Origin: an uncultured Lachnospiraceae bacterium
GTDB lineage: Bacteria; Bacillota; Clostridia; Lachnospirales; Lachnospiraceae
Assembly: GCA_910578115.1 (NCBI GenBank)
Contig: CAJTPO010000001.1
Span: 1 to 55,841 of the forward strand
DNA: 55,841 nt
Direction of reading: 5' to 3'
Shown here: positions 16,774 to 25,852 of the stretch, one piece after another
Layout of the letters: each line of letters starts with the position of its first letter
Numbering within the stretch: position 1 is the first letter of the stretch
Translations under genes and position numbers: made by a program
Notes under the pieces: generated by a model
Database searches by the model: none
Told to the model about the DNA's origin: nothing
The model's input: the letters and a program-made list of their open reading frames with translations, nothing else

Positions 16774-16811
16774 TTTAGGACATTTCTGCAACATTTCAAT
16801 TTTATAGTATG
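16774..16811 (+). promoter_or_regulatory. Promoter box of the two-component/ABC module, copy 2
   Basis: The box begins TTTAGGACATTTCTGCAACA and runs from 16774 to 16796. It differs from the 14951 copy at one of 23 positions and contains the direct repeat ACATTT-N5-ACATTT (11-bp period). TATAGTATG follows at 16803. It is the probable response-regulator site driving the ABC genes. Confidence 0.7.
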
Positions 16812-16840
16812 CCTGTAAAACAAAGAAAGGCGGTATTCGT

Positions 16841-17505
16841 ATGAGTATCTTACAGACAACAGATTTGAAAAAATATTATGGAGCCGAGCCGAACATTACC
16901 CGAGCCCTTGATGGGGTGGCTTTTTCGGTGGAGCAAGGGGAATTTGTGGCGGTGGTCGGCACTTCTGGCAGCGGAAAATCTACCCTGCTGCACATGATGG
17001 GGGTCTTGATATTCCGACATCTGGTTCTGTACGCATCAGGGATAAAGAACTTGCAGAAATGAATGATGAACAGCTTACTGTTTTCCGTCGCCGTAACATC
17101 GGTTTTATCTTCCAGAACTATAATCTTGTTCCCATTCTGAATGTGTATGAAAATATTGTTCTTCCGGTGGAATTGGATGGCGATATGGTAGACCGGAAAT
17201 TCATGAATGAGGTTGTTTCCATGTTAGGGTTGGAGGATAAGCTTTATAATATGCCAAACAATCTTTCAGGCGGTCAACAGCAGAGGGTAGCCATTGCCCG
17301 TGCGCTTGTCACAAAGCCAGCGATCGTATTGGCGGATGAGCCGACAGGAAATCTTGATAGCCATACCAGTGCTGATGTATTGGGGTTGTTGAAACGTACA
17401 GGTAATGAATTTAATCAGACCATTGTAATGATTACCCACAATCAGGAAATAGCGCAGCTTGCCGATCGAATCGTACGAATTGAAGATGGAAAAATTAAGG
17501 CATAG
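16841..17505 (+). pseudogene. FtsX-type ABC transporter ATPase, frameshifted
   Basis: Two frames (16841-17062 and 17059-17505) together make one ATPase of about 221 residues. The first holds Walker A GTSGSGKSTLLHMMG near residues 41-55. The second holds IGFIFQNYNLVP, the signature NLSGGQQQRVAIA and Walker B IVLADEPTGNLD. The break lies at a run of five G (16999-17003). One extra G would read HMMGGLDIPTSGSVRIRD, which is the expected family sequence. It is therefore a one-base deficit: a real frameshift mutation, a sequencing error, or slippage. If real and uncorrected, the ATPase is not made from one frame and the transporter is inactive. It belongs to the MacB/BceA-like family. Confidence 0.8.
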
Positions 17506-17516
17506 GAGGTGGAATA

Positions 17517-18722
17517 ATGACTTTACCATTTGAGAATGATACCAGTCGTGTTATAGATAAAATTGTTTCTGCGCAATTAAAGCATGACAAATTAAAAAAA
17601 GGGCTTACTGTTGTTGCCATTGCATTGGCTGCGTTTCTCATGACGGCTGTATTGCTTCTGGTTTCAGGGATTATTAACGTGAATCAGAATGGCGGCAATA
17701 GCATTACGGGTTCCTATCATGTTCTCATTTCCGGTATGACAAAAGAACAGTATAAAAAAATATCAACGGATTCACGTATGGAATTGCCAGGGCTGTCCGC
17801 TGCTATAGGAAGCATAAAAGTTGGGGAGAACCGTTTGAATATTTCTTACTCAAATAAAGACAGTCTTACCTTAAATGGGTTATCTGTCTCTGAGGGGGAA
17901 ATGCCTGAAGCAGAAAATGAAATCATAATTGAGGAAGAGTATCTGCTTAGTCAAAAAATAGATGCCGGGATTGGAGATATTATTTCATTGCCTGTTTCTG
18001 ATGGACAGAAAAAAGTAGATTTTGTCATATCTGGTTATTTGGAAACGGCGGCAAGTGGGACAGAAAGAACTTTATATGCAGCTGTTGTTTCAGAAGAATA
18101 TTTTGTGGCAATAAACGGATGGGAGAATTTCCCGCCGGCGACCATGTTTCGGATCAAGAAGGATGTTTTATCGAATCATGGAAATATTGAAGATATCGCA
18201 GCACAAATAGCCGCAGACGCTGGAATAGAACAGCCGCCATCTGTTAATGAAGCTTTTGTTAAACTCAGTCAGCCTTCTGCGCTGATGATTGCTGCAGCAG
18301 TTGTGAGTCTTGCAATTATTATCATGGCAGGCATACTGGTGATTTATTGCATTTTCTATATTTCGATTATCAGTTCAATTAAGAAGTACGGTCAATTACG
18401 TACTATTGGCATGACAGCAAAACAGATAAAACGTCTTGTGTTTAAGGAAGGTTCTTCACTTACATTGGCTGCAGTTCCGATTGGACTGATAACAGGAACT
18501 CTATTATCTTATGTTTTAGTTCCACAGGGATTCAGAATAAGCAATATGGTGTGGGTTTGTCCGTCAGTTGTAGTCCTGGTCTATATCACAGTGCACTTGT
18601 CAATTAGAAAGCCGGCAAAGACAGCATCAACGATTTCGCCTATAGAAGCTTCTCGGTATGAAGCAGATAACAATTTGCACATATATACAAAAAAAAACGC
18701 AGGTTATCCACGTATTCTTTAG
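17517..18722 (+). CDS. FtsX-type ABC permease, N-terminal half (frameshifted gene)
   Basis: Encodes 401 residues. One membrane segment lies near residue 30-50. An extracytoplasmic domain follows (about 55-250), then the first FtsX domain with three membrane segments (near 262-285, 310-335 and 345-365). The frame runs out at TAG 18720-18722, shortly after a run of nine A at 18689-18697. One extra A (or a -1 slip) continues the reading as KKRRLSTYSLAKTQIF and joins exactly to the frame of 18758-19912, giving one permease of about 798 residues. The ribosome site is AGGAGG, 6 bases before the start. It partners the ATPase at 16841, which carries an equivalent lesion. Confidence 0.82.
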   Translation: MTLPFENDTSRVIDKIVSAQLKHDKLKKGLTVVAIALAAFLMTAVLLLVSGIINVNQNGGNSITGSYHVLISGMTKEQYKKISTDSRMELPGLSAAIGSIKVGENRLNISYSNKDSLTLNGLSVSEGEMPEAENEIIIEEEYLLSQKIDAGIGDIISLPVSDGQKKVDFVISGYLETAASGTERTLYAAVVSEEYFVAINGWENFPPATMFRIKKDVLSNHGNIEDIAAQIAADAGIEQPPSVNEAFVKLSQPSALMIAAAVVSLAIIIMAGILVIYCIFYISIISSIKKYGQLRTIGMTAKQIKRLVFKEGSSLTLAAVPIGLITGTLLSYVLVPQGFRISNMVWVCPSVVVLVYITVHLSIRKPAKTASTISPIEASRYEADNNLHIYTKKNAGYPRIL

Positions 18723-18757
18723 CGAAAACCCAAATTTTTCGTTACAGGAAAAAGAAT

Positions 18758-19912
18758 ATGTTGACGATAAGTTCCCTTATCTTGACAGGGGTATTGCTAT
18801 TGGGGCTGTCATCTGTCCTTTCCTCTGTAGATGCGGGGGAGATGTCTTTATCTGGTTTTACAAGAGGGCAGTTTGTTATAGGATTTACGAATCAGGAACT
18901 GCGTGAAAATGCTTTGGAGAAGATTCAAACAGAAAGCCCGTTTACAGATGAAATATATAATGCGTTAGCCAATGTTTCCGGTGTAACAGAAATTGCAGAT
19001 GATTGGCATCTCCCTGTAGCTGTCGATTTAAAGGAAGCAGAGTCGGATACAGAAATTGTGGGATTTGTACAGGATGATATGGAATTAATAAAGAATTGTG
19101 TTTCAGACGGGAGAATTCCTGATTATGAGAAATTAGTATCGCAAAATCAGCTTATTATTGGCAGACCAAATGATTTTGAAGAAATTTTCAGTGTACAGCC
19201 AGAGGTCGGTGCATCTGTCACATTAAAGGTTTTTGACGGAAATCACAGTGAGGATATGCAATTTGAGATAGCGGCAATTCTTGATGAAAATAAAATTGGA
19301 AACAATGGAGATAAGATTGATATGTTATTGCTGCCAGTTGATTCTATGAGAAAAATTGCAAACAGTAATTTAACGTATCAATATGTAATCCGTGTCGGGG
19401 ATGATTTTGAACAACAGGCGGAAAAAGAAATAGAACAGATTTTAGCAGAAAATCCACGTTTGGATGTTGTCACTCTTTCGGCGGCTATCGCGCAAAACGA
19501 AAATTTCCTGCAGGGGACAAAATTTGCTCTTGCAGCTGCAATCATATTCATAGGTTGTTTTTCAGTAATAAATTTACTGAATACTATAATGACTGGTATC
19601 GTAACAAGGCGTAAAGAGTTTGCACTTATGTACTCTGTAGGAATGTCAAAAAAGCAGCTTTCCTCAATGCTGCATTATGAAGGTCTGATTGTGGTATCTA
19701 TCGGACTTGTCTTATCACTCGCTATTGGCGGTGGTATCGGATATGCTGTTTGCATTTATCTGAAAAGCAGCCTGATGAGCTATTTGAATTATCAGTTTCC
19801 GTCAGGTGTTGCCGGTCTTTACTGTATCATTGTCATTTTGTGTAGCGTTACTATTACAGAAGCGGCATTAAAATCTCAAAATAAATTGTCGGTGATAGAG
19901 TTATTAAGATGA
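18758..19912 (+). CDS. FtsX-type ABC permease, C-terminal half (frameshifted gene)
   Basis: Encodes 384 residues from the in-frame ATG 18758, but no convincing ribosome site precedes it, so it is the second half of the permease begun at 17517. It has a membrane segment near residues 5-22, an extracytoplasmic domain (about 30-245) and a second FtsX domain. The latter includes FALAAAIIFIGCFSVINLLN, TRRKEFALMYSVGMSKKQL and two further membrane segments. The ending SVIELLR is typical of FtsX-type permeases. It is separated from the first half only by the A-run frameshift. Confidence 0.82.
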   Translation: MLTISSLILTGVLLLGLSSVLSSVDAGEMSLSGFTRGQFVIGFTNQELRENALEKIQTESPFTDEIYNALANVSGVTEIADDWHLPVAVDLKEAESDTEIVGFVQDDMELIKNCVSDGRIPDYEKLVSQNQLIIGRPNDFEEIFSVQPEVGASVTLKVFDGNHSEDMQFEIAAILDENKIGNNGDKIDMLLLPVDSMRKIANSNLTYQYVIRVGDDFEQQAEKEIEQILAENPRLDVVTLSAAIAQNENFLQGTKFALAAAIIFIGCFSVINLLNTIMTGIVTRRKEFALMYSVGMSKKQLSSMLHYEGLIVVSIGLVLSLAIGGGIGYAVCIYLKSSLMSYLNYQFPSGVAGLYCIIVILCSVTITEAALKSQNKLSVIELLR

Positions 19913-19992
19913 TATTTTCTTATAGGAAGAGAATGTCCTCCATTGCTGCAGATCCGGGATGCTTATCCCCAAAAGATCACTGCCCGAACACG

Positions 19993-20017
19993 GCGTCTGT
20001 CATTTTATGACAGACGC
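19993..20017 (+). terminator. Hairpin after the ABC operon
   Basis: A perfect 11-bp inverted repeat GCGTCTGTCAT / ATGACAGACGC with a 3-nt loop. No clear T tract follows, so it may be a Rho-independent-like stop, a transcript-end stabiliser or a repeat-derived hairpin. Confidence 0.5.
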
Positions 20018-20047
20018 GTCCGGTCTAACTAACCTAATCCCTTACGT

Positions 20048-20166
20048 CTAAAATCTTCTTCTCATAGATTTTTCCATGTGACCTGCAAATTTTCTTATAT
20101 CCGGATAATTTTCGTAAGCCGCTTTTAGCTTGTCCATGAAAATTCTGCCAAACCGTTCACAGATTT
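20048..20166 (-). pseudogene. 39-codon C-terminal gene remnant
   Basis: The minus-strand frame is open between a stop at 20167 and TAG at 20048. It reads CERFGRIFMDKLKAAYENYP and ends HMEKSMRRRF. The composition is protein-like, but there is no plausible start with a ribosome site. It may be a leftover of a gene displaced by the acquired transporter block. Family unknown. Confidence 0.2.
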
Positions 20167-20225
20167 ACTGAATGGCTGCTTGGGGGATTCAATAGACAAT
20201 ACGTATACCTTGCGATTCAAGACAA

Positions 20226-20330
20226 TGTAAAAAGTGCCGAAAAAGGACTGTAAAAAAGAAGAAACTTGTAAAAAAGCAACAAATGTTTAAAATGTGCAAT
20301 TGCTCTTCTGTATTATCTGTTAGTACAATT
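20226..20330 (+). promoter_or_regulatory. Promoter region of the sugar transporter operon with TGTAAAAAAG repeats
   Basis: Three copies of TGTAAAAA(A)G lie at 20226, 20249 and 20267, with the last two 18 bp apart, upstream of a possible promoter (TTGCTC, 18 bp, TACAAT near 20325). The direct repeats in phase with a promoter suggest a site for the AraC-type response regulator encoded in the operon (25827). This is inferred. Confidence 0.4.
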
Positions 20331-20374
20331 AACTTGTAAATTGAAATTTGTTTCTTACAGAAGGAGAGGGTAGG

Positions 20375-22138
20375 ATGAAGAAAAAAAGAGTACTCAGTAT
20401 TTTGATGGTGCAGTCGCTTATCCTGGCAAGTCTTGCAGGTTGTGGAGGAAAGGCGGCCGGAGATGGCGCACCCGCGGCATCAACGGAGAGCAGTGAGGCG
20501 GAAACAGAGAAAAGCGGTGAGACGGCAACAGCGGAAACGGATGGCGCCGACGATCAGGGGGCGGCACAGGAGAGTGCGGATCCCTTCGGAAAATATGAGG
20601 ATGGACTCGAGATTCATTTTGCAAGGCAGGTGGACGAAAATATGTATGACAATGCGCTTGCAAATCTTCCGGGACAGTCTGTGGAAGAGAACATGTGGCT
20701 GGACACATATAAGGAAGAGATCGGGGTTCAGGTAGTTTATGACTGGTATGTAAAAGGCAGGACAGAGTATGAGCAGAAGGTGAACGTGACCATAGCCAGC
20801 GGAGAACTGCCGGACGTGATGGAAGTTACTGCTTCTCAGATGATGCAGCTTGCCGATGCAGGACTGATCTGGGATATGACGGAGGTTTTTGATACCTATG
20901 CATCAGACTTTACGAAAAGCGTGATGATGCAGGAGGGGGACACCGCTTTTGTTGCAGCGCAGAAGGACGGCATGCTGTGCGGCATACCGGAATCCGCCGG
21001 TGCCAGCGATTCCGTCGACCTGATGTGGATTCGTCAGGACTGGCTTGAGAACCTGGGATTATCTCAGCCTAAGACAATAGACGAACTGATCAACGTGATC
21101 GAGAAGTTTACGACGGATGATCCTGACGGAAACGGTGTCGATGACACATACGGCCTCGGTGTGACGGGTTCTCCTAACGTTCTTACAAGGAATTACGGAA
21201 GTCTGGTCGGTTTCTTCGACGCATTCGGCGCGCATCCGACGATCTGGGTAGAGAAGGACGGCGAGCTGGTATACGGCGGAATTCAGCCGGAATGTAAGGA
21301 AGCGCTGGTTAAACTGCAGGAGCTGTATAAAAAGGGCTGTATCGATCCGGAGTTTGGCGTTATGGATTCTTCCAAGGCCGGTGAGACTGCAGCGGCAGGA
21401 AAGTGCGGCGTGACTTATGGACAGCAGTGGCTGCCGCTTGTTTACTTCCATTCCAATTACAGTCTTGACAACAATGCGCTGTGGACGGCTTATGAACCGG
21501 TGTCCGTCAGTGGGGATCCGGCGGAGGTTTCCGCAGAAGTGGGTGTTTCCAGATGGCTTGTCGTAAATAAGAATTTCGAGCATCCGGAAGCGGTTGTGAA
21601 GATGGCGAATGTGTTTATCGAAAAGTGCTGGGGTGAAACGGGAGATAACGGTAAATATTATGCTCCGCCGGAAGCAGAGAGTATCTGGAAATTATCACCG
21701 GTACAGACGCAAATGCCTCTGAAGAACGTAATGGCGTTCCGGGACATCGAAGCGGCCAAAGCAAGTGACGCCACAGATTCCTTAAACGGAGAGGCAAAGT
21801 CTATCTGGGATAAGCTGGACAGATTTTATTCGGGAGAAGGCACCAGTATGGAGTGGGGCTGGGAGAGAATCTACGGACCGGATCCGAGTTCCTATTCGGC
21901 CATTGATCGTATGATCTCGGAAGACAGAATCTATATCAATCGATTTTCAGGAGCACCTACCGAGACCATGACCGAGAAAATGTCTACACTGGAATCCATG
22001 CGGGACGAAACTTTCACCAAGATCATTATGGGTGAGTCTCCGATCGAAGAGTTTGATGCCTTTGTGGAGAGTTTCAACAAATTAGGCGGAGAGCAGATCA
22101 CGGCAGAAGTGAATGAGTGGTATGCTACAGCGAAGTAA
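20375..22138 (+). CDS. Extracellular solute-binding lipoprotein of a carbohydrate ABC importer
   Basis: A 587-residue lipoprotein; ATG 20375 follows GGAGAGGG. The signal peptide ends in the lipobox LASLAGC, with lipidated Cys 23. An acidic, Ala/Glu/Thr-rich linker (about residues 28-75) comes before the binding domain. It resembles the large LplA/YtcQ-type sugar-binding proteins (TIDELINVIEKFTTDDPDGN; WIRQDWLENLGL). It delivers an oligosaccharide to the permeases at 22256 and 23190. The ATPase is not encoded here, so a shared MsmX-like ATPase is expected elsewhere. The YesM/YesN pair that likely controls it is in the same operon. Confidence 0.9.
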   Translation: MKKKRVLSILMVQSLILASLAGCGGKAAGDGAPAASTESSEAETEKSGETATAETDGADDQGAAQESADPFGKYEDGLEIHFARQVDENMYDNALANLPGQSVEENMWLDTYKEEIGVQVVYDWYVKGRTEYEQKVNVTIASGELPDVMEVTASQMMQLADAGLIWDMTEVFDTYASDFTKSVMMQEGDTAFVAAQKDGMLCGIPESAGASDSVDLMWIRQDWLENLGLSQPKTIDELINVIEKFTTDDPDGNGVDDTYGLGVTGSPNVLTRNYGSLVGFFDAFGAHPTIWVEKDGELVYGGIQPECKEALVKLQELYKKGCIDPEFGVMDSSKAGETAAAGKCGVTYGQQWLPLVYFHSNYSLDNNALWTAYEPVSVSGDPAEVSAEVGVSRWLVVNKNFEHPEAVVKMANVFIEKCWGETGDNGKYYAPPEAESIWKLSPVQTQMPLKNVMAFRDIEAAKASDATDSLNGEAKSIWDKLDRFYSGEGTSMEWGWERIYGPDPSSYSAIDRMISEDRIYINRFSGAPTETMTEKMSTLESMRDETFTKIIMGESPIEEFDAFVESFNKLGGEQITAEVNEWYATAK

Positions 22139-22185
22139 CAGCAGAAGGATACGACGGAAAATTGTTACAGGTAATAGAATTTATG

Positions 22186-22215
22186 GCGCAGGGGCAGTTA
22201 TTTCTGCCCTTGCGC
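22186..22215 (+). other. Intra-operon hairpin between binding protein and permeases
   Basis: A 12-bp stem (GCGCAGGGGCAG / CTGCCCTTGCGC, one G-T pair) with a 6-nt loop and no T tract. Such hairpins between a solute-binding gene and its permeases commonly protect the upstream mRNA, giving excess binding protein. Confidence 0.6.
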
Positions 22216-22255
22216 TGGTCAGTCAAAGAGATTAATTGTCGGAAGGGAGGGCAAA

Positions 22256-23179
22256 ATGAAAAAAGAGAAGATGCAGAGAAGACAGATCAGATTGAAAAAG
22301 GAACTTCCGTTTCATATCATGTTGTTGCCGGGTGTGCTTATGACTTTTATATTCAGTTATATTCCCATGGCCGGGATGGTCATTGCTTTTCAGAAGTTTA
22401 TACCGGCCAAGGGTCTGTTCGGGGATCAGAAATGGATCGGATTTGAGAACTTTACATATCTGTTTAACATGCCGGGAGCGCTTGCGGCGTTGAGGAATAC
22501 GATCAGTATTGCGTTTTGGAAGATTATCCTCTCGCTGGTGGTGCCGATCATAGTGGCGATCCTTTTGAATGAGGTGCGGTCATCCAAATTCCGCAGGACG
22601 GTTCAGACGGCGATCTACCTGCCCTATTTCCTGTCCTGGGTTATTTTCAGTGGTGTGCTGCTTGATATTCTGTCACCATCCAGTGGTATTGTAAATGGGT
22701 TTTTGAATATGCTGGGGCTGGATTCGATCTTCTTTTTGGGGGATAACAGATATTTTCAGGCAACGATCATCTGGACAGATATCTGGAAAGGGTTCGGATT
22801 TGGGACTATCGTCTATCTGGCAGCCATTACGGGGATCGATCAGAGTCTTTATGAGGCGGCGACGATGGACGGTGCGGGCCGGTTCCGCAAGATGTGGCAT
22901 ATTACACTGCCGGGCATGAGGATGATCATTGTATTGATGGCGGTATTGTCCCTGGGTAATATTCTGAATGCCGGATTCGATCAAATCTGGAATCTGATCA
23001 GCCCGCAGGTGTATGAGACGGGAGATGTTATCGATACGTTTATTTATCGAATCGGTATGATAGATGCACAGTTTGGTCCGGCCACGGCGATGGGTGTCTT
23101 TAAGTCGGCCGTATCCTGTTTCTTTATTTCCGTATCTTATTATCTGGCATATAAACTGTTTGATTACAGAGTTTTCTAG
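22256..23179 (+). CDS. Carbohydrate ABC transporter permease (LplB-like)
   Basis: A 307-residue inner-membrane permease of the ugpA/LplB family, with six membrane segments starting near residue 20. The conserved cytoplasmic EAA loop is present as YEAATMDGAGRFRKMWHITL near residue 198-220. The start follows a GGAAGGGAGG ribosome site. It pairs with the second permease at 23190 and the binding protein at 20375 to import an oligosaccharide. Confidence 0.92.
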   Translation: MKKEKMQRRQIRLKKELPFHIMLLPGVLMTFIFSYIPMAGMVIAFQKFIPAKGLFGDQKWIGFENFTYLFNMPGALAALRNTISIAFWKIILSLVVPIIVAILLNEVRSSKFRRTVQTAIYLPYFLSWVIFSGVLLDILSPSSGIVNGFLNMLGLDSIFFLGDNRYFQATIIWTDIWKGFGFGTIVYLAAITGIDQSLYEAATMDGAGRFRKMWHITLPGMRMIIVLMAVLSLGNILNAGFDQIWNLISPQVYETGDVIDTFIYRIGMIDAQFGPATAMGVFKSAVSCFFISVSYYLAYKLFDYRVF

Positions 23180-23189
23180 GAGGTGCAGA

Positions 23190-24098
23190 ATGGCGAAAAA
23201 GGAACCTCAAACAAATAAAATCAGGATGTCTGCAGCGGACAGGGTTTTCCATGTATGTAATACGATATTCCTGATCGCGCTGGCTCTGGTCTGCATTCTG
23301 CCGATCATTAATATTCTGGCCATATCGTTGAGTGGCAATGCCTCGGTGACGGCAGGACTGGTCACGCTCTGGCCGGTTGATTTTACGATCAATTCCTACA
23401 AGTATGTAGCGATGAGAGTCGATTTCTGGCGGTCCATGGGTGTATCGCTTCTCAGATGCGCACTGGGAGTTTCCATCAATGTTTTTATGTGTGTGATCAC
23501 GGCTTATCCACTGTCCAAGAGCACGCACAGATTTAAAGCCAGAACGGCCTATGCCTGGTTTTTCTTTCTGACCATGTTGTTAAACGGCGGTCTGATTCCG
23601 TGGTTTATGACGATCAAGAGTCTGAATCTTCTGGGAACAATATGGGCGCTGGTGCTTCCGGGGGCGGTACCGGTATTCAGCGTTGTTCTGATGCTGAATT
23701 TCTTCCGGGGAATTCCGGAGGAACTGGAAGAGGCGGCGGTGATGGACGGAGCCGGGCAGTGGACGATCATGTCAAAGATTTATGTGCCGCTTTCCAAGGC
23801 GTCTATGGCGACGATCTGTCTGTTTTCCATCGTGCACCACTGGAATTCCTGGTTTGACGGTATCATTCTGATGAACAGGCCGACCCAGTATCCGCTGCAG
23901 AGTTATCTGCAGACGATCGTGATCCAGTCAAGCTTAACGTCCGGTTCTTCCATAGATTGGGAGACACTGGTCTCCGTCTCTGACCGGACCATAAAATGCT
24001 CACAGATCTTCCTGTCCATCATTCCGATCATGCTGGTATATCCCTTTTTACAGAAATATTTCGTAAAGGGTATGGTACTTGGCTCTGTGAAAGGATAA
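23190..24098 (+). CDS. Carbohydrate ABC transporter permease (LplC-like)
   Basis: A 302-residue permease of the MalG/LplC type. I chose ATG 23190 because of AGGAGGTG directly upstream; the longer frame overlaps the previous gene. There are six membrane segments. The EAA loop is EEAAVMDGAGQWTIMSKIYV near residue 180-200. The C terminus YPFLQKYFVKGMVLGSVKG is characteristic of this subfamily. Its stop overlaps the start of the sensor kinase gene (TAATG), so transport and sensing genes are translationally coupled. Confidence 0.92.
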   Translation: MAKKEPQTNKIRMSAADRVFHVCNTIFLIALALVCILPIINILAISLSGNASVTAGLVTLWPVDFTINSYKYVAMRVDFWRSMGVSLLRCALGVSINVFMCVITAYPLSKSTHRFKARTAYAWFFFLTMLLNGGLIPWFMTIKSLNLLGTIWALVLPGAVPVFSVVLMLNFFRGIPEELEEAAVMDGAGQWTIMSKIYVPLSKASMATICLFSIVHHWNSWFDGIILMNRPTQYPLQSYLQTIVIQSSLTSGSSIDWETLVSVSDRTIKCSQIFLSIIPIMLVYPFLQKYFVKGMVLGSVKG

Positions 24099-25852
24099 TG
24101 ACAGTAATGAAAATGATCTTCAGGTTAAAAACATCCCGCAAGGTATTAGGATCGGTCATTTTCGTATGCATTGGCTTCTACGTGATGGGAATCCTGGGAA
24201 ATGCATACAGCCGACATATTCTGCTGGAACAGATGCTTGGCAGTCTGGATGCCCAGGCTGCCTATATGCAAAGCCGGATGGAACAGGATATTGACAGTCT
24301 GTTAAAGATTCAGAATACGGTGCTTATTGATCTGAATACTTCAAAGCTCAATGTTTTGTGGGGCGGAGCCGGCAATTATGAGAATACGCTGCTGATCAAA
24401 AGAATATCCGGGCGGCTTTCTGAGATCAAAGAAATGTACACGATCGTAGATAAGGCGGAAATGTATTATCCGCGTAAGGGAATTGTGATCAGCGATTCGC
24501 AGCCGATCATGCGGCATTATGAAGGGGATAACTATTATGATTACCGGATGATCAATGCAGATGAGGAGGAGGGGATCGTATTTACCTCTTATTTTCCTGT
24601 GCAGGCGTTGAAAGGAGAGGGAAAAAATGCGGCTTATTACTGCCGGATCACGTTGTCGCCGGAGTCTTTGAACCATACACTGAACGACATGCTGGGAGAA
24701 GGGGAGGAAAGCATCTACCTTCTCTCGGAAGAAGGGAATATGCTGTCCGGTTCCGGCGGGAATTTCGTGGAGACGGAGGCGGATACGGTCAGATTGGAAG
24801 CGGTAAGGGCGTATCTGGCGGAGCATAAGGATGCACAGTCTTTCAGAGTGCGGGGTGAGGAACTGGGTTCCTGCATCTACAGTGCGAGAACAGGGATATG
24901 GATCGTTTACTTTTGTCCGGACAGTGTGATCAGCAGGTCGTTGTCCTTCTTTTTGCTGCTGAATGCAGGATTGACCTTGTTAGTCATTGTTCTTTTCCTG
25001 TCTTATACGTTCTATGTGGAGCGCAAACTGGTAAAACCTATGGACAGGATCATCGATGCGATGGAGGACAGGAACAACCATTATTTTATCGAAGAAGATG
25101 AAACGGATGAGTTGGCAGTGATTTATAAGAGATATAACCAGGTTATTTCGCATGTGGAGGAACTGAGCAGAGAAAATATGGAAATGAAATACCAGGCGCG
25201 GCTGGCGGAGTTTCGGCAGCTGCAATACCAGATCCGGCCTCATTTTCTGTACAACAGTATCTTTATGATCTATCGGATGGCGCGCGCGGAGGAGAATGAG
25301 ACGATTGCTTCTTTCGCCAGGCATTTGTCTAAATATTATCAATATATAACAAGAACGAATGACTGCTTTGTCAGTTTAGAGCAGGAAATTGAGCATATCA
25401 ATGATTACCTGGAGATTCAGAAGGCGCGCTTCGGAGAACGGATTCATGTGTTTATGGAGCCGGTACCGGATCAGGCGAAAGATTTAAAGATTATTCCCCT
25501 GATCCTGCAGCCATTAGTGGAAAATGCTTATGAACATGGCATGAAGAACTGTCTGGAAGGGGGTATGATCAGGATAAGGACAGACTATCAGGACGGTTAT
25601 TTCAGCTTTTGTGTTGAAGATAACGGGGATGGCCTGAAAGAAGATGAATTGATGGAATTGAAGCGAAAGATTAGTATAGAAGAGATCAATTCGGAAGAAA
25701 TACACGGCCTTGCCAATACGAATGCCAGAATCAGGAGATGGTATAAAGGAAAAAGCGGCCTTTATGTGGACAACCGGGAGGACGGCGGATTTTTGGCGTT
25801 GGTAAATATATTAGTGGAGGATATCTATGTACAATCTTCTGGTGGTGGATGA
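24098..25852 (+). CDS. YesM-like sensor histidine kinase
   Basis: A 584-residue kinase beginning at ATG 24098 (or 24107/24113), overlapping the permease stop. A membrane segment near residue 15-32, an extracellular domain (about 35-280) and a second segment near 290-312 are followed by a HAMP linker. The His-kinase domain then has LQYQIRPHFLYNSIFMIYRM (His near 385), and the ATPase domain has PLVENAYEHGMKNC and DNGDGLKEDEL. This is the LytS/YesM class that pairs with AraC-type response regulators. It probably senses the sugar, possibly via the binding protein. Confidence 0.92.
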   Translation: MTVMKMIFRLKTSRKVLGSVIFVCIGFYVMGILGNAYSRHILLEQMLGSLDAQAAYMQSRMEQDIDSLLKIQNTVLIDLNTSKLNVLWGGAGNYENTLLIKRISGRLSEIKEMYTIVDKAEMYYPRKGIVISDSQPIMRHYEGDNYYDYRMINADEEEGIVFTSYFPVQALKGEGKNAAYYCRITLSPESLNHTLNDMLGEGEESIYLLSEEGNMLSGSGGNFVETEADTVRLEAVRAYLAEHKDAQSFRVRGEELGSCIYSARTGIWIVYFCPDSVISRSLSFFLLLNAGLTLLVIVLFLSYTFYVERKLVKPMDRIIDAMEDRNNHYFIEEDETDELAVIYKRYNQVISHVEELSRENMEMKYQARLAEFRQLQYQIRPHFLYNSIFMIYRMARAEENETIASFARHLSKYYQYITRTNDCFVSLEQEIEHINDYLEIQKARFGERIHVFMEPVPDQAKDLKIIPLILQPLVENAYEHGMKNCLEGGMIRIRTDYQDGYFSFCVEDNGDGLKEDELMELKRKISIEEINSEEIHGLANTNARIRRWYKGKSGLYVDNREDGGFLALVNILVEDIYVQSSGGG

